A stretch of DNA of 50,637 nt from positions 1-50,637 of the forward strand of contig CAMKJU010000021.1 of NCBI GenBank assembly GCA_946413265.1. The letters are read 5' to 3'. The DNA is from an uncultured Lentisphaerota bacterium (GTDB taxonomy: Bacteria; Verrucomicrobiota; Kiritimatiellia; RFP12; UBA1067). This document shows, piece by piece, positions 1-9,118 of this stretch. Under the pieces are notes generated by a model. That model was not told where the DNA came from. It did not search any database and saw nothing but the letters and a program-made list of their open reading frames with translations. A program made the translations under genes and the position numbers. The first letter of the stretch is position 1, and the number at the start of each line of letters is the position of its first letter.

Positions 1-1213
1 CGCAGGGAACGGCGTACTTGAGCGCCGTGCAGGTGAAGATGATGCGTCCGTCGGGGACGTAGCAGGGATCGTAGTGGTTGATGTCGCCCGCGTTGTCGCG
101 CGTCACCTGGCGCACCTTGCGCGTCGCGAGGTCGAGTTCCATCACGTGCCAGGCGTTGGACGCGCCGATGCCGGAGAAGAGCAGACGGTCCGCGTTCCAG
201 TGCAGCTCGACGTCGATGATCGGCCGCCCGCCCGCGGGCTTGTACAAGACCTCCGTCGCACCCGGTAGGGCGCGCGCCCCGCGCGCGCCGCGAATATCAA
301 GAACGCACAACTCGTTGTCGTGTCCGTCGCGCGGAAGCATTGAGTTGCTCTGCCAGTTGCAGGGCAGGTGCTGGCGGTTGTTGCGGCGGCGGATGAAGAG
401 CAGGCGGTCGAACGCCACTGCCGGGTTGAGGTCGATCATCAGCTCGCGCTTGATGCCGTCGAGCGCCTTCAACGCCTGTTCTGCGGTTTCCACGGCGTCA
501 CCGGCTTGTTGTCGTACGCTTGCTGTCACCCCTTCTCCGACCAACCCTCCGAGCGCCCGCTTCGCCGTCTCAAATCGAGTCGCCACGGCGTTGAGCTTCG
601 GCGCGAGCTCCGGGTTCGTCGTCCGGCGGTGCGCGATCAGGCGCTCCACCGCCGGAAGCGCCTCCCGCGCCGTGGCCACGAGCTCGGCGATCTTCTCGCT
701 GCGCGAGAACTCGCCCGCCTCCACCTTGAACGTGCAACTGCCCTTCCCCTTCGGAGCGGTCAACCCGCCCTTCGCCTCAAAGCGCACCGCGCCTTTCGGG
801 ACGGGCAGGATCACGCTGGACGGCGCATGCGCGCAGATGAAACGCTTGAACGATTCGCCGCCGACCCTCGCGACCTTCGAGCCGCCCCAGTTCACGCGGT
901 TAGCCTCGATCTTGCCCCATCCTGCCTTCGGCGCGCGAAGTTCGAGCGTCGTGGCGTCCACGCGCGTGCCGTCCTTCATCACGAACACCGGCTCGCACCA
1001 GATGGCCTGGTCGTAGTCGTAGGTGTCCGGCCCGATGGTCGCGACGAGCTTGACCTCCTCGCGCCCCTCGACGCCCTCCGACACGGCCACGGCCTTTTCG
1101 GCCCCGCGCACGACGGGCGTCTCAGCCGCCACAGCGACACCTGCGGATAGAATAATTAATCCACACACCCCCGCCACGGCAGGGACGACTCGGCAAAGTT
1201 CCAATTTTTTCAT
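1..1213 (-). CDS. Secreted NPCBM/beta-propeller-type protein, partial (C-terminus beyond left edge)
   Basis: Reads leftward from ATG at 1213 and is still open at base 1, so about 404 residues are visible and the C-terminus is missing. Residues 1-29 form a signal peptide (basic MKKLELCR start, hydrophobic run, AVAA). The next stretch (IGPDTYDYDQAIWCEPVFV, then GWGKIEANRVNWGG) looks like an NPCBM-type carbohydrate-associated jelly roll. A helical linker follows at about 150-240. From about 250 the sequence (HDNELCVLDIRG, IIDVELHWNADRLLFSG, YDPCYVPDGRIIFTC) resembles PD40/TolB-like beta-propeller blades seen in large secreted planctomycete and verrucomicrobial proteins. It is the last gene of the sugar-degradation run but has its own promoter at 1220-1249. 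A hairpin repeat at 264-290 sits in frame, coding ARGARAL. The domain names are from memory and the function is not established. Confidence 0.72.
   Translation of the reverse strand, partial: MKKLELCRVVPAVAGVCGLIILSAGVAVAAETPVVRGAEKAVAVSEGVEGREEVKLVATIGPDTYDYDQAIWCEPVFVMKDGTRVDATTLELRAPKAGWGKIEANRVNWGGSKVARVGGESFKRFICAHAPSSVILPVPKGAVRFEAKGGLTAPKGKGSCTFKVEAGEFSRSEKIAELVATAREALPAVERLIAHRRTTNPELAPKLNAVATRFETAKRALGGLVGEGVTASVRQQAGDAVETAEQALKALDGIKRELMIDLNPAVAFDRLLFIRRRNNRQHLPCNWQSNSMLPRDGHDNELCVLDIRGARGARALPGATEVLYKPAGGRPIIDVELHWNADRLLFSGIGASNAWHVMELDLATRKVRQVTRDNAGDINHYDPCYVPDGRIIFTCTALKYAVPC
264..290 (+). repeat. 27-bp GGTAGGG hairpin element, inside a coding region
   Basis: GGTAGGG, then arm CGCGCGC, loop CCC, arm GCGCGCG, then CCG. 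It lies antisense inside the partial secreted-protein gene and, being 27 nt, does not disturb the frame. Same architecture as the copies at 2168, 2205, 6948, 10983, 50553 and 50583. Confidence 0.75.
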
Positions 1214-1219
1214 GCCGAG

Positions 1220-1249
1220 ATTATAGCAAAAAAACGCGGCCCGTATCAA
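1220..1249 (-). promoter_or_regulatory. Promoter of the secreted beta-propeller-type gene (leaderless arrangement)
   Basis: On the minus strand TTGATA (1249-1244), an 18-nt spacer and TATAAT (1225-1220), with TGC before the -10 (extended -10). Only 6 nt separate the -10 from the ATG at 1213, so transcription should begin at or next to the start codon. Confidence 0.6.
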
Positions 1250-1273
1250 GCCACAATGCTTCCATCGTTTTGC

Positions 1274-1322
1274 GGAAATCGGTCTAAATCTCGTTTTTCA
1301 AGACACATTTAGACCGATTTCC
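1274..1322. repeat. Perfect 16-bp inverted repeat between genes
   Basis: GGAAATCGGTCTAAAT (1274-1289) and its exact complement (1307-1322) with a 17-nt spacer. It lies just after the stop of the GH106-like gene and before the promoter of the next gene. It may end transcription or process RNA, but there is no U-tract on either strand, so a simple intrinsic terminator is doubtful. Confidence 0.6.
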
Positions 1323-1354
1323 GTGCCGCGTCAGTCGGCACGCTAGTCTCGCGG

Positions 1355-4330
1355 CTAATCGGCCTTCACAACTACGATGCGCGGGTTCTTCAGACGGAAC
1401 GGCTTCACCACGAGCGTGTTCGCGCCGGGCGTGACCGACTTCGTAATGTTGACCCGGTACGGCCTGCCAATGAAGCCGCCCGCATAGGCACCGTTCACCG
1501 TCACCGCCGCGCTCTTCTCGCCGCCCACATCGTCGCACGCGAGATACACGCGTTCGCCGGGCTTCAGCTCCGGCAGCGCGAACACGAGTTCCGTCGCCAC
1601 GCTCTCCGCGAACGGGCTGCGCATGATCTTGGTGGCCGGGCCGAGCTTGCCCCACACGCCCTGTCCATAGCGGCAGATCTCAAGCGGCTTGACTGCCGCC
1701 TCGCCCGCGCGGGAAACCTTCCAGAACTGTCCGTCCGACAGCAGCATCCCCGCAGACCACTTGATCGAGCAGACGAATCCGGCAGCACCTGGTAGCACGT
1801 TGTCCGCACGGACCGTAATCTCGTTCGCACCCGCCTTGAGCGGGAACTTCGCCTTGGTCGGCAGGCGCCAGCCGCTGTTGTCGGCGCCCGTCTTCTGCTT
1901 CGCCACTTCCCTGCCGTTCACGTAGATGTACGCCTCGTTGTCGCAGGAGAACACGATCTCGGCTTCGTCTGCGGACGCCAGGTCGATCTTCGAGGTGAAC
2001 GTGACCTTGCCCTGGGCCTTGGGGGTGACCGGATGCCAGATCCACTTCGCGTAGTTCAGCGCCGCGGCGGCCGGCGCTTCCTTCGCGCCTTCGATGACCA
2101 CGGGCGTGACCGTCTCCTTCATGATCGCCGCAACAACCGTACCCTGCGGCATGTCAACGCGCAGGAACGGCGCGCGCGGGGCGCGCGCCCTACCATCCGA
2201 GCCCGGTAGGGCGGTCGCCCCGCGACCGCCGCACGGCCACACCAGAAACACCGCCTGGTTCGGCTCGAATGCGAGCTTCACGAGCCCGTTTTCGACAACG
2301 GGTTTCTCGATCGTGCCCTGCATCGGGTCCCACAGCTCGGCCTTGTCAACCGGCCACTTTGCGCACAACGAAAGATCGCGGCGGCGCTTGAAGTCCTGGT
2401 TCGCGATGAACAGCGTCTGGGCGCCGTCCTTCACGTAGTGGTTCACGGCGAGCATGCGTCCGTCGGCGGCGGAAAGGCCGGGGAAATCGAACGCGCGCAC
2501 GGCGAGCGGCTGGTCCGTGCCAGGATAGTTCTTCGCGAGCGCGGCACGAAGCGCCGCGCCGTCCGGCTCGCCTTCGATGAAGATCGCGGTCGGCTGCGCG
2601 AAGATTTCCGAAACGAGCTTACGCACCTCCCACGACTCCTTTCCGTGCGTGGGCGTGTTGATCGGACGCAGTCCGTAGCCAATCACCACGCCACCGGCCT
2701 TCGCGAACGCGAGCGCCTTCTCAAGCACCGCGAACGGCACGTACTCCGTCGCGGGGAGCGAGAGGATGTCGTACCACTCCTTGCCGTTCGTCGTGCGGAG
2801 CGCGGGACGCCCCGTGCGCGGGTTCTTGCCGATGGTGGCGGTTTCAATCACGTCATAACCCATCCAGTCGCTGTCGAGCTGCGCGTCCTGGATTGCGAAC
2901 GCGAACATCTCGGGGCGGATCGTCTTGCCCACGTGGAAGCTCACGCCGGGGATGCACTGCGCGATGCGGCACACGTGCTCGCCGTCGGAGAGCAGCATGG
3001 CGCAGCGGTTGTTGTAGTCGGCCCACACGCGGAAGAGCGGATAGCGCGGCTCCTTGCCGCCGTTGTAGAAGTACGGAGGACAGTCCCGGTCGTACGGCGC
3101 GCGCGGGTTGAACGAGTGCGGAATGAGGTAATAGCAGCCCTGGTACTGATGCCAGTCAAGCATCCACTTCATCTGCGGATAGGTGATGTCCTGACCGTAC
3201 GCGCCGAAAATCTCGCACCAGTTCTTGCCGTTGTGGCGGTTGTAGACGTGCGCCACGGACGAGGAGTACTTCGGCATCTGTCCGAAGGCGATCTGATACC
3301 GCACGCTCTCGCGCTGGTTGGGGTAGTACTGGCGGCAGACGAGATCGACTCCGGGAACCTCCACGTACTTCATCTGCTGCATCACGTTGCCGCCGGCGAG
3401 GACGGTGCTGTAGTAGCAGTTGTCATGTTCGAGGAAGTGTCCGCTCGAATACACGCCGTGCTTTCTGCACCAGTCGCTCTGACGCCCGTACATCGTGCGG
3501 CCCCACACCTCGGCGCGCGCGTCGAGATAACGGTAGCGGGCGCGGGCCTGGTCCTCTGGATCGGCGAGCTTGAACCGAAGCGCCGTCAGGAGCTCGCCCA
3601 CGTCGTCGCCGCGCGCCTTAAGCTCCTTCGCGAGCGCGTCGCCCCACCACGAGCGGAACTGCGGCTCGTCGAAGAAGAAGCCGGGGATCGTACCGTCCTT
3701 GAACTCCTTCGCGTAGCGGTCGTAATAGGGCTGGTAGTACTGCGAGATGAACCAGTCGACCGCCGCCTCGTCAAGACCGTTCACAGTGGGGAAGCGGTAG
3801 CCGCCTTTGGACGTGAACCACGTGTAGATGATCGTCTTGTCGCCGTCGGGGCCGGGCTTGAACACGCCCTTGTCGACTTCCTTCACAACGATGCGCGCCA
3901 CTTCGTTCTCCACCTTCTCCGGTGCCTCGTGGCTCCAATAGACGGTCCCCTTCACGTCGCGGCACTGGTACTTCTCCGGGATTGGGTACTTGCCGCCCAT
4001 CCCCTGGCTCGGCCACCAGTAGTCGTCGAACACCATCATCTTCATGCCGCGCTTCTTACACTCGTCCAGCACGATGTCCACGTCGCGCCACCAGCCAGCG
4101 CGCATCCAGTCGATGTGCGGACGCGACTCGATCGTGAGGATGCCCTGCCCGCTTTCGTCCACGCGCCCCACATACTCCCTGAGCCGCGCCTCCGTCTCGT
4201 CGCCGTGCAGCCAGAAGAGCGGTCCGGTGTTTTCCCGCGTCATGCCCTGCGGCACTCTGAATTCCTGCGCAACATCCGCCACGCAAATGCCGCAAAGAAG
4301 CGCCGTTGTTATTGCTATCGTTCGTTTCAT
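1355..4330 (-). CDS. Secreted GH106-like glycoside hydrolase, paralogue 1
   Basis: 991 residues. ATG at 4330 is chosen because AGGAA lies 7 nt upstream and a signal peptide (residues 1-18, MKRTIAITTALLCGICVA) follows. Residues 37-43 (PLFWLHG), 70-82 and 101-114 (FDDYWWPSQGMGGK) and an acidic GFFFDEP at 217-223 resemble the TIM-barrel family GH106 (alpha-L-rhamnosidases); E222 is a candidate catalytic acid. The C-terminal quarter has two jelly-roll-like modules: one from about 760 (KWIWHP) and one ending the protein (VNGAYAGGFIGRPYRVNIT), the latter typical of sugar-binding domains in GH2/GH106 enzymes. It is highly similar along its length to the gene at 6149-9100. Two opposed hairpin elements at 2168-2231 add about 20 residues (near 700-721). 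The GH106 assignment is by motif; substrate unknown. Confidence 0.72.
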   Translation of the reverse strand: MKRTIAITTALLCGICVADVAQEFRVPQGMTRENTGPLFWLHGDETEARLREYVGRVDESGQGILTIESRPHIDWMRAGWWRDVDIVLDECKKRGMKMMVFDDYWWPSQGMGGKYPIPEKYQCRDVKGTVYWSHEAPEKVENEVARIVVKEVDKGVFKPGPDGDKTIIYTWFTSKGGYRFPTVNGLDEAAVDWFISQYYQPYYDRYAKEFKDGTIPGFFFDEPQFRSWWGDALAKELKARGDDVGELLTALRFKLADPEDQARARYRYLDARAEVWGRTMYGRQSDWCRKHGVYSSGHFLEHDNCYYSTVLAGGNVMQQMKYVEVPGVDLVCRQYYPNQRESVRYQIAFGQMPKYSSSVAHVYNRHNGKNWCEIFGAYGQDITYPQMKWMLDWHQYQGCYYLIPHSFNPRAPYDRDCPPYFYNGGKEPRYPLFRVWADYNNRCAMLLSDGEHVCRIAQCIPGVSFHVGKTIRPEMFAFAIQDAQLDSDWMGYDVIETATIGKNPRTGRPALRTTNGKEWYDILSLPATEYVPFAVLEKALAFAKAGGVVIGYGLRPINTPTHGKESWEVRKLVSEIFAQPTAIFIEGEPDGAALRAALAKNYPGTDQPLAVRAFDFPGLSAADGRMLAVNHYVKDGAQTLFIANQDFKRRRDLSLCAKWPVDKAELWDPMQGTIEKPVVENGLVKLAFEPNQAVFLVWPCGGRGATALPGSDGRARAPRAPFLRVDMPQGTVVAAIMKETVTPVVIEGAKEAPAAAALNYAKWIWHPVTPKAQGKVTFTSKIDLASADEAEIVFSCDNEAYIYVNGREVAKQKTGADNSGWRLPTKAKFPLKAGANEITVRADNVLPGAAGFVCSIKWSAGMLLSDGQFWKVSRAGEAAVKPLEICRYGQGVWGKLGPATKIMRSPFAESVATELVFALPELKPGERVYLACDDVGGEKSAAVTVNGAYAGGFIGRPYRVNITKSVTPGANTLVVKPFRLKNPRIVVVKAD
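2168..2231. repeat. Head-to-head pair of 27-bp hairpin elements inside a glycosidase gene
   Basis: Minus-oriented copy at 2168-2194 (arms CGCGCGC/GCGCGCG, loop CCC) and plus-oriented copy at 2205-2231 (arms CGGTCGC/GCGACCG, loop CCC), each beginning GGTAGGG and ending CCG, with 10 nt between. The paralogous gene carries only one copy at the matching place. Confidence 0.75.
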
Positions 4331-4389
4331 CGCTGTTCCTTTCTTTATGTTAAAAACTGTTTTTTCGCGCATGTATGCAGGCTGTCGTG

Positions 4390-6108
4390 CTACCTTTTAC
4401 AACTGTCTCTGCAGATCTCGCTTCGCTTGCCGAAAAGTGCGTAGCCGAACTTCAGTATGTCGGTGCAACCTTCCGCCTCAAGCGAAGCAGCGTAGTTCTT
4501 CTCGTCGATCTGGCGGCGCGCCTCTGCGGCTAGTGCCTTAAGGTCGGCTGTCTCGTCCTTCGCCGCCTTTACCTCAATGATTACCGCAGGGAAGTCTCGC
4601 CGTTCTGGACGAGGCTTGAGCATGATGTCGAAGCGTCCATAGCCCGACTCGCGGTTAGAAGTGATCACGTACACGCTTCGCATGAACGAGAGCATACCGA
4701 GAACAAGCCCGTGGTAGAAGCCCTCAGCGGATGCGTCAAAATAACTTGCCGACTCAAGGAGGAATCGTTCGACATGTTCCTTGAACTCGGCAGAGGAACG
4801 CCTGAAAAATGCGTTCTCAATCGCGTTCAGTTCCCTGTGTCCGGCGGCGCACCGTCGTAGCTTTCTTAGAAAGTCCTGCTCAAAGACATGCGCGATTTCC
4901 CTGTTCGGGATCGACACTTCGCAACGCCCGGAAAGCATCTGTCCGACTGGCTTGAGATAACCGGTAGAGACGAGTAGCGCGTGGAGCGTGTCTTCCTGGT
5001 TGCGAATATACTGGTACGGTCCGAGTTCGCTCGTCATCGGCACAACGGGCTTCTCGCCCTTCAAGAGCGACTCCAATGTGTTCACCATGTCAAAGGGGAG
5101 TCCCTCCACGAGTTCGTTGATGATGTCGTTGGAGCTGGTGTCGAGCCAGTATGGCTGAGGCTTGCAGTTCGCCTTGAAATAGTACAACACGCTCCAGGGA
5201 TTGTACATTTCGTGCCCGCCGAAGTCGTAACCGTCGTACCACGACTTTATTTCAGGCATCTTGTCCTCGTGCCCGTAGTACCTCGCCATTTCCACCACCT
5301 CGGCCTCGGTGAAGCCAAAGTGCTCGCTGAACGGCTCGTCGAACACGGTGAGGACCTCAAGGTTGTTGAGCCCTGACAGGATGCCCTCCTTGGCGACGCG
5401 GAGAACGCCCGTCATCACGCCCATCTTGACGTGGTCGTTGTCCTTCATCGCGCCAGGAAGGAACGCACGCATGAAAGCAACCATCTCGTCGTAGTATCCG
5501 TTCGTCGATGCAGAGTTGATCGGCGAGTCGTATTCGTCGATGAGAACAATCGGCTTTGCCTTGTGGTGGAGATGGAGAGCCTCAGCGAGGAAGCCGAGCG
5601 AATTTCCTAGACTGGCGACGGATGCGCGCCGCTCGCAGATGTTGATGAAGTCATCGCGCTTCGCACCAGGCGGAAGCGACTCAATGCATACCTCGTGCCG
5701 CTTGAACTCGTTTCCGATGTCGATTCTGAGCCGCTCCAGCGCCTCGTCCCAGTTTGGGGCCTTGTGGTCTTTGAATGTAAGATAGATGACAGGATACTTC
5801 CCCTGATGCGCCATCCACTCGTCGCTTCCCTCGCAGCGAGAAATCGCGCGCGTTTCAAAGAGTTCACGCACGTCCGCCCCGCCATCGCCGCGCAACTCAA
5901 AGAAGCTCTTAAGCATCTTCATGGCCGTCGTCTTGCCGAAGCGGCGCGGGCGCGTAAACAGTGCCACGCCCACGTCCGCTGCGAGAAGGTCACGGATAAG
6001 CAGGGTCTTGTCGACGCAGTAATTGTGCGCCGCAATGTACTCCCAGTCGCTTTTCCCGACTGGAATCGGAAGTTTTCTTCCCGACTTTTCTTTCTGCTGA
6101 TGCTCCAT
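4390..6108 (-). CDS. AAA-ATPase-like / PD-(D/E)XK nuclease family protein
   Basis: 572 residues. The N-terminus (PIPVGKSDWEYI, YCVDKTLLIRDLL) and the Walker-A-like RPRRFGKTT at 53-61 are the hallmark of the AAA-ATPase_like family (PF09820). The C-terminal part (YGRFDIMLK, then AVIIEVKAAK near 510-540) has the D...ExK core of the associated PD-(D/E)XK domain (PF08011). These proteins occur in many copies in gut and rumen anaerobes; their role is unknown and links to DNA or defence are conjecture. The gene sits between two GH paralogues and has its own extended -10 promoter 8 nt from the ATG, so it is probably an inserted cassette, not part of sugar metabolism. A broken relative lies at 10908-11144. 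Confidence 0.85.
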   Translation of the reverse strand: MEHQQKEKSGRKLPIPVGKSDWEYIAAHNYCVDKTLLIRDLLAADVGVALFTRPRRFGKTTAMKMLKSFFELRGDGGADVRELFETRAISRCEGSDEWMAHQGKYPVIYLTFKDHKAPNWDEALERLRIDIGNEFKRHEVCIESLPPGAKRDDFINICERRASVASLGNSLGFLAEALHLHHKAKPIVLIDEYDSPINSASTNGYYDEMVAFMRAFLPGAMKDNDHVKMGVMTGVLRVAKEGILSGLNNLEVLTVFDEPFSEHFGFTEAEVVEMARYYGHEDKMPEIKSWYDGYDFGGHEMYNPWSVLYYFKANCKPQPYWLDTSSNDIINELVEGLPFDMVNTLESLLKGEKPVVPMTSELGPYQYIRNQEDTLHALLVSTGYLKPVGQMLSGRCEVSIPNREIAHVFEQDFLRKLRRCAAGHRELNAIENAFFRRSSAEFKEHVERFLLESASYFDASAEGFYHGLVLGMLSFMRSVYVITSNRESGYGRFDIMLKPRPERRDFPAVIIEVKAAKDETADLKALAAEARRQIDEKNYAASLEAEGCTDILKFGYALFGKRSEICRDSCKR

Positions 6109-6116
6109 CGACAGCT

Positions 6117-6125
6117 AGTATACCA
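6117..6125 (-). promoter_or_regulatory. Extended -10 promoter of the AAA-ATPase gene
   Basis: Minus-strand TGGTATACT with the -10 hexamer at 6122-6117 and 8 nt to the ATG at 6108. No Shine-Dalgarno sequence fits in the gap, so the message is probably leaderless or nearly so. A GGTAGGGCG start of a degenerate hairpin element lies just upstream (6144-6152). Confidence 0.55.
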
Positions 6126-6148
6126 TTTTCCCCGGCTGGAATCACGCC

Positions 6149-9100
6149 CTACCTTACGACCACGATACGCGGCTTTTCCAGCCGGAACGGCTTCGTTTCA
6201 AGCGCGTTCGCACCGGCCTTGACGGACTTCGTGACGTCGAGACGGTACGGTCTGCCAATGAAGCCACCCGCGTAGGCGCCGTTCACGGTCACCGCCGCGC
6301 TCTTCTCGCCCTCCACGTCGTCGCATGCAAGATACACGCGCTCTCCGGGCTTCAGCGCGGGCAGCGTGAACGCGAGTTCCGTCGCCACGCTCTCCGCGAA
6401 CGGGCTGCTCGTGAACTTGGGCTTGGCGCCCAAACGGCCCCAGACGCCTTGTCCGAATCTGCAGATTTCACGCGCCTTGACGGCGGCCTCGCCCGCGCGG
6501 CAGACCTTCCACGTCTGGCCGTCCGAAAGAAGCAGCCCTGCGGACCACTTGATCGAGCAGACGAATCCGGCGTAGCCCGGCAACACGTTGTCCGCCAGCA
6601 CCTTGATCTCGTTCGTACCCGCCTTGAGCGGGAATTTCGCCTTGGTCGGCAGACGCCAGTCGCCGTTGTCGTCGCCTGTCTTCTGCTTCGCCACTTCCTT
6701 GCCGTTCGCGTAGATTGTCGCCGCGTTGTCGCAGGAGAACACGATCTCGGCGTCGTCCGCCGCCACCACGTCGATCTTCGAGGTGAACGTGACCTTGCCC
6801 TGCGCCTGCGGATCGACCGGATGCCAAATCCACTTCGCATTGTTCAGCGCAGAGGCAGGAGTCTTCTCCGTGTCCTCGATGAGCACCGGCGTGACCGTTT
6901 CCTTCATGCTCGCTGCAACGACCTCGCCATTCGGCATCCCCACCCATGGTAGGGCGCGCTCGCCGAGCGCGCCGTTCGGCCACACCAAAAACACCGCCTG
7001 GCTCGGCTCGAGCGCGAGCTTCACGAGGTCATTCTCGACAACCGGCTTCTCCACCGTACCCTGCATCGGATCCCACAGCTCCGCCTTGTCGGCGGGCCAC
7101 TTCGTGTACACCGAAAGATCGCGCCCGCGCTTGAAGTCCTGGTTCGCAATGAACAGCGTCTGGGCGCCGTCCTTCACGTAGTGGTTCACGGCGAGCATGC
7201 GCCCGTCGGCGGCGGAAAGTCCGGGGAAGTCAAACGCACGCACGGCGAGCGGCTTGTCACATCCCGGATAGTTCTTCGCAAGCGCGGCACGGAGCTGTTC
7301 GCCATTGGGTTCGCCCTCGATGAAGATCGCCGTCGGCTGCGCGAAGATCGCATCGACCACGCGCTTCACGTCATTGGACGTCTTGCCGCGCGTGGGCGTG
7401 TTGCACGGCTTGATGCCGTAGCCCACCACCACGCCGCCGACCTTCGCGAAGGCAAGCGCCTTCTCAAGCACCGCGAACGGCACGTACTCCGTCGCGGGGA
7501 GCGTGAGGATGTCGTACCACTCTTTGCCGTTCGTCGTACGGAGCGCGGGACGCCCCGTGCGGGGGTTCGTGCCGAAGCGGGCGCTCTCCACCGCATCGTA
7601 AAGCATCCAGTCGCTGTCAAGCTGCGCGTCCTGGATCGCGAACGCGAACATCTCGGGGCGGATCATCTTGCCCACGTGGCCGCTCAGGCCCGGGACGCAC
7701 TGCGCGATTGCGCACACATGTTCGCCGTCCGACAGCAACTTGGCGCAGCGGTTGTTGTAGTCGGCCCACACGCGGAAGAGCGGATAGCGCGGCTCCTTGC
7801 CACCGTTGTAGAAGTACGGGGGACAGTCCGTGTCGTACGGCGCCTTCGGGTTGAACGAGTGCGGAATCATGTAGTAGCAGCCCTGGTATTGGTGCCAGTC
7901 ACACAGCCACTTCATCTGCGGGTAGGTGATGTCCTGGCCGTACGCACCGAAGATCTCGCACCAGTTCTTGCCGTTGTGGCGGTTGTAGACGTGCGCGACC
8001 GAGGAGGCGTACTTCGGCATCTGTCCGAAGTCGATCTGGCGCCGTCTGTCCTCGCGCTGGTGCGGATAATACTGGCGGCAAACGAGGTCGACGCCCGGCA
8101 CCTCCACGTACTTCATGAGCTGCATCACGTTGCCGCCGGACATCGCGAGACTGTAGAAGCAGCCGGCGTGCTCCATGAAGTGTCCGCTGGAGAACACGCC
8201 GTGCTTCCGGCACCACGCGCTCTGGCGTCCGTACATCGTGCGCCCCCACACCTCGGCGCGCGCGTCGTGGTAGCGGTAGATCGCGCGCGCCTGCGCCTCG
8301 GGATCAGCGAGCTTGAACTTGAACGCCGTCAGCAGCTCGCCAATGTTCTCGCCACGCGCCACCAGCTCCCTTTCGAGCGCAGGCCCCCACACGCCCATCG
8401 TCTCGGGCTCGTCGAAGAAGAAGCCGGGGATCGTGCCGTCCTCGAAGGAAGACCGGTAGCGGTCGTAGTAAGGCTGGTAGAAGTTGGCGAGGAACCAGTC
8501 CACCGCCTCTTCGTCCAGACCGTTCACATACGCGAAACGTCCCTGCGAACCGCCGAGTCCCTGCACTCGTCCCTTCGACGGCACGTGCCAGGAATACACG
8601 ATCGTCTTGTCGCCGTCCGGGCCCAACCTGAAGAAGCCCTTCTTCGTCTCGGTCGCGGCGATGCGGCAGATTTCGTTCTCCACCTTGTCGGGCGCAACGC
8701 CTTTCGCGTAGACCGCGGCCTTGATGTCGCGGCACTGGTACTTCTCCGGGATGGGGTACTTGCCGCCCATGCCCTGGCTCGGCCACCAGTAGTCGTCGAA
8801 CACCATCATCTTTACGCCGCGCTTCTTGCACTCGTCGAGGACGATGTCCACGTCGCGCCACCAGCCGGCGCGCATCCAGTCGATATGCGGACGCGACTCG
8901 ATCGTAAGGATGCCCTGTCCGCTTTCGGCCACGCGTCCGACCATCTCCCGGAGCCGCGCCTCCGTCTCGGTTCCGTGCAGCCAGAAGAGCGGCCCAGTGT
9001 TCTCCCGCACCGCGCCCTGCGGCACGCGGAAGTCCTGCACAATATCTGCCGCGCAAATGCCGCAGAGAAGCGCCGTTGTTATTGCTATCGTTCGTTTCAT
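6149..9100 (-). CDS. Secreted GH106-like glycoside hydrolase, paralogue 2
   Basis: 983 residues. ATG codons stand at 9103 and 9100; AGGAG lies 6 nt before the second, so 9100 is preferred. Signal peptide at residues 1-18, nearly identical to that of the paralogue at 1355-4330. It carries the same PLFWLHG, FDDYWWPSQGMGGKYP and IPGFFFDEP motifs and the same C-terminal jelly-roll modules. The paralogues differ most just before the catalytic acid, where this copy has an extra RVQGLGGSQGRF stretch, and around the hairpin insertion (here one element at 6948-6974, residues about 709-718). It begins 18 nt after the GH2 gene stops, so the two are probably one operon. A related but different substrate specificity is plausible and cannot be read from sequence. 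Confidence 0.74.
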   Translation of the reverse strand: MKRTIAITTALLCGICAADIVQDFRVPQGAVRENTGPLFWLHGTETEARLREMVGRVAESGQGILTIESRPHIDWMRAGWWRDVDIVLDECKKRGVKMMVFDDYWWPSQGMGGKYPIPEKYQCRDIKAAVYAKGVAPDKVENEICRIAATETKKGFFRLGPDGDKTIVYSWHVPSKGRVQGLGGSQGRFAYVNGLDEEAVDWFLANFYQPYYDRYRSSFEDGTIPGFFFDEPETMGVWGPALERELVARGENIGELLTAFKFKLADPEAQARAIYRYHDARAEVWGRTMYGRQSAWCRKHGVFSSGHFMEHAGCFYSLAMSGGNVMQLMKYVEVPGVDLVCRQYYPHQREDRRRQIDFGQMPKYASSVAHVYNRHNGKNWCEIFGAYGQDITYPQMKWLCDWHQYQGCYYMIPHSFNPKAPYDTDCPPYFYNGGKEPRYPLFRVWADYNNRCAKLLSDGEHVCAIAQCVPGLSGHVGKMIRPEMFAFAIQDAQLDSDWMLYDAVESARFGTNPRTGRPALRTTNGKEWYDILTLPATEYVPFAVLEKALAFAKVGGVVVGYGIKPCNTPTRGKTSNDVKRVVDAIFAQPTAIFIEGEPNGEQLRAALAKNYPGCDKPLAVRAFDFPGLSAADGRMLAVNHYVKDGAQTLFIANQDFKRGRDLSVYTKWPADKAELWDPMQGTVEKPVVENDLVKLALEPSQAVFLVWPNGALGERALPWVGMPNGEVVAASMKETVTPVLIEDTEKTPASALNNAKWIWHPVDPQAQGKVTFTSKIDVVAADDAEIVFSCDNAATIYANGKEVAKQKTGDDNGDWRLPTKAKFPLKAGTNEIKVLADNVLPGYAGFVCSIKWSAGLLLSDGQTWKVCRAGEAAVKAREICRFGQGVWGRLGAKPKFTSSPFAESVATELAFTLPALKPGERVYLACDDVEGEKSAAVTVNGAYAGGFIGRPYRLDVTKSVKAGANALETKPFRLEKPRIVVVR
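6948..6974 (+). repeat. 27-bp GGTAGGG hairpin element inside the second GH106-like gene
   Basis: GGTAGGG, arm CGCGCTC, loop GCC, arm GAGCGCG, CCG. Antisense to the gene and in frame, coding GALGERALP. The arm sequence differs from the copies in the paralogue but pairing is kept. Confidence 0.75.
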
Positions 9101-9118
9101 CATTATCTCCTTTGCTGT

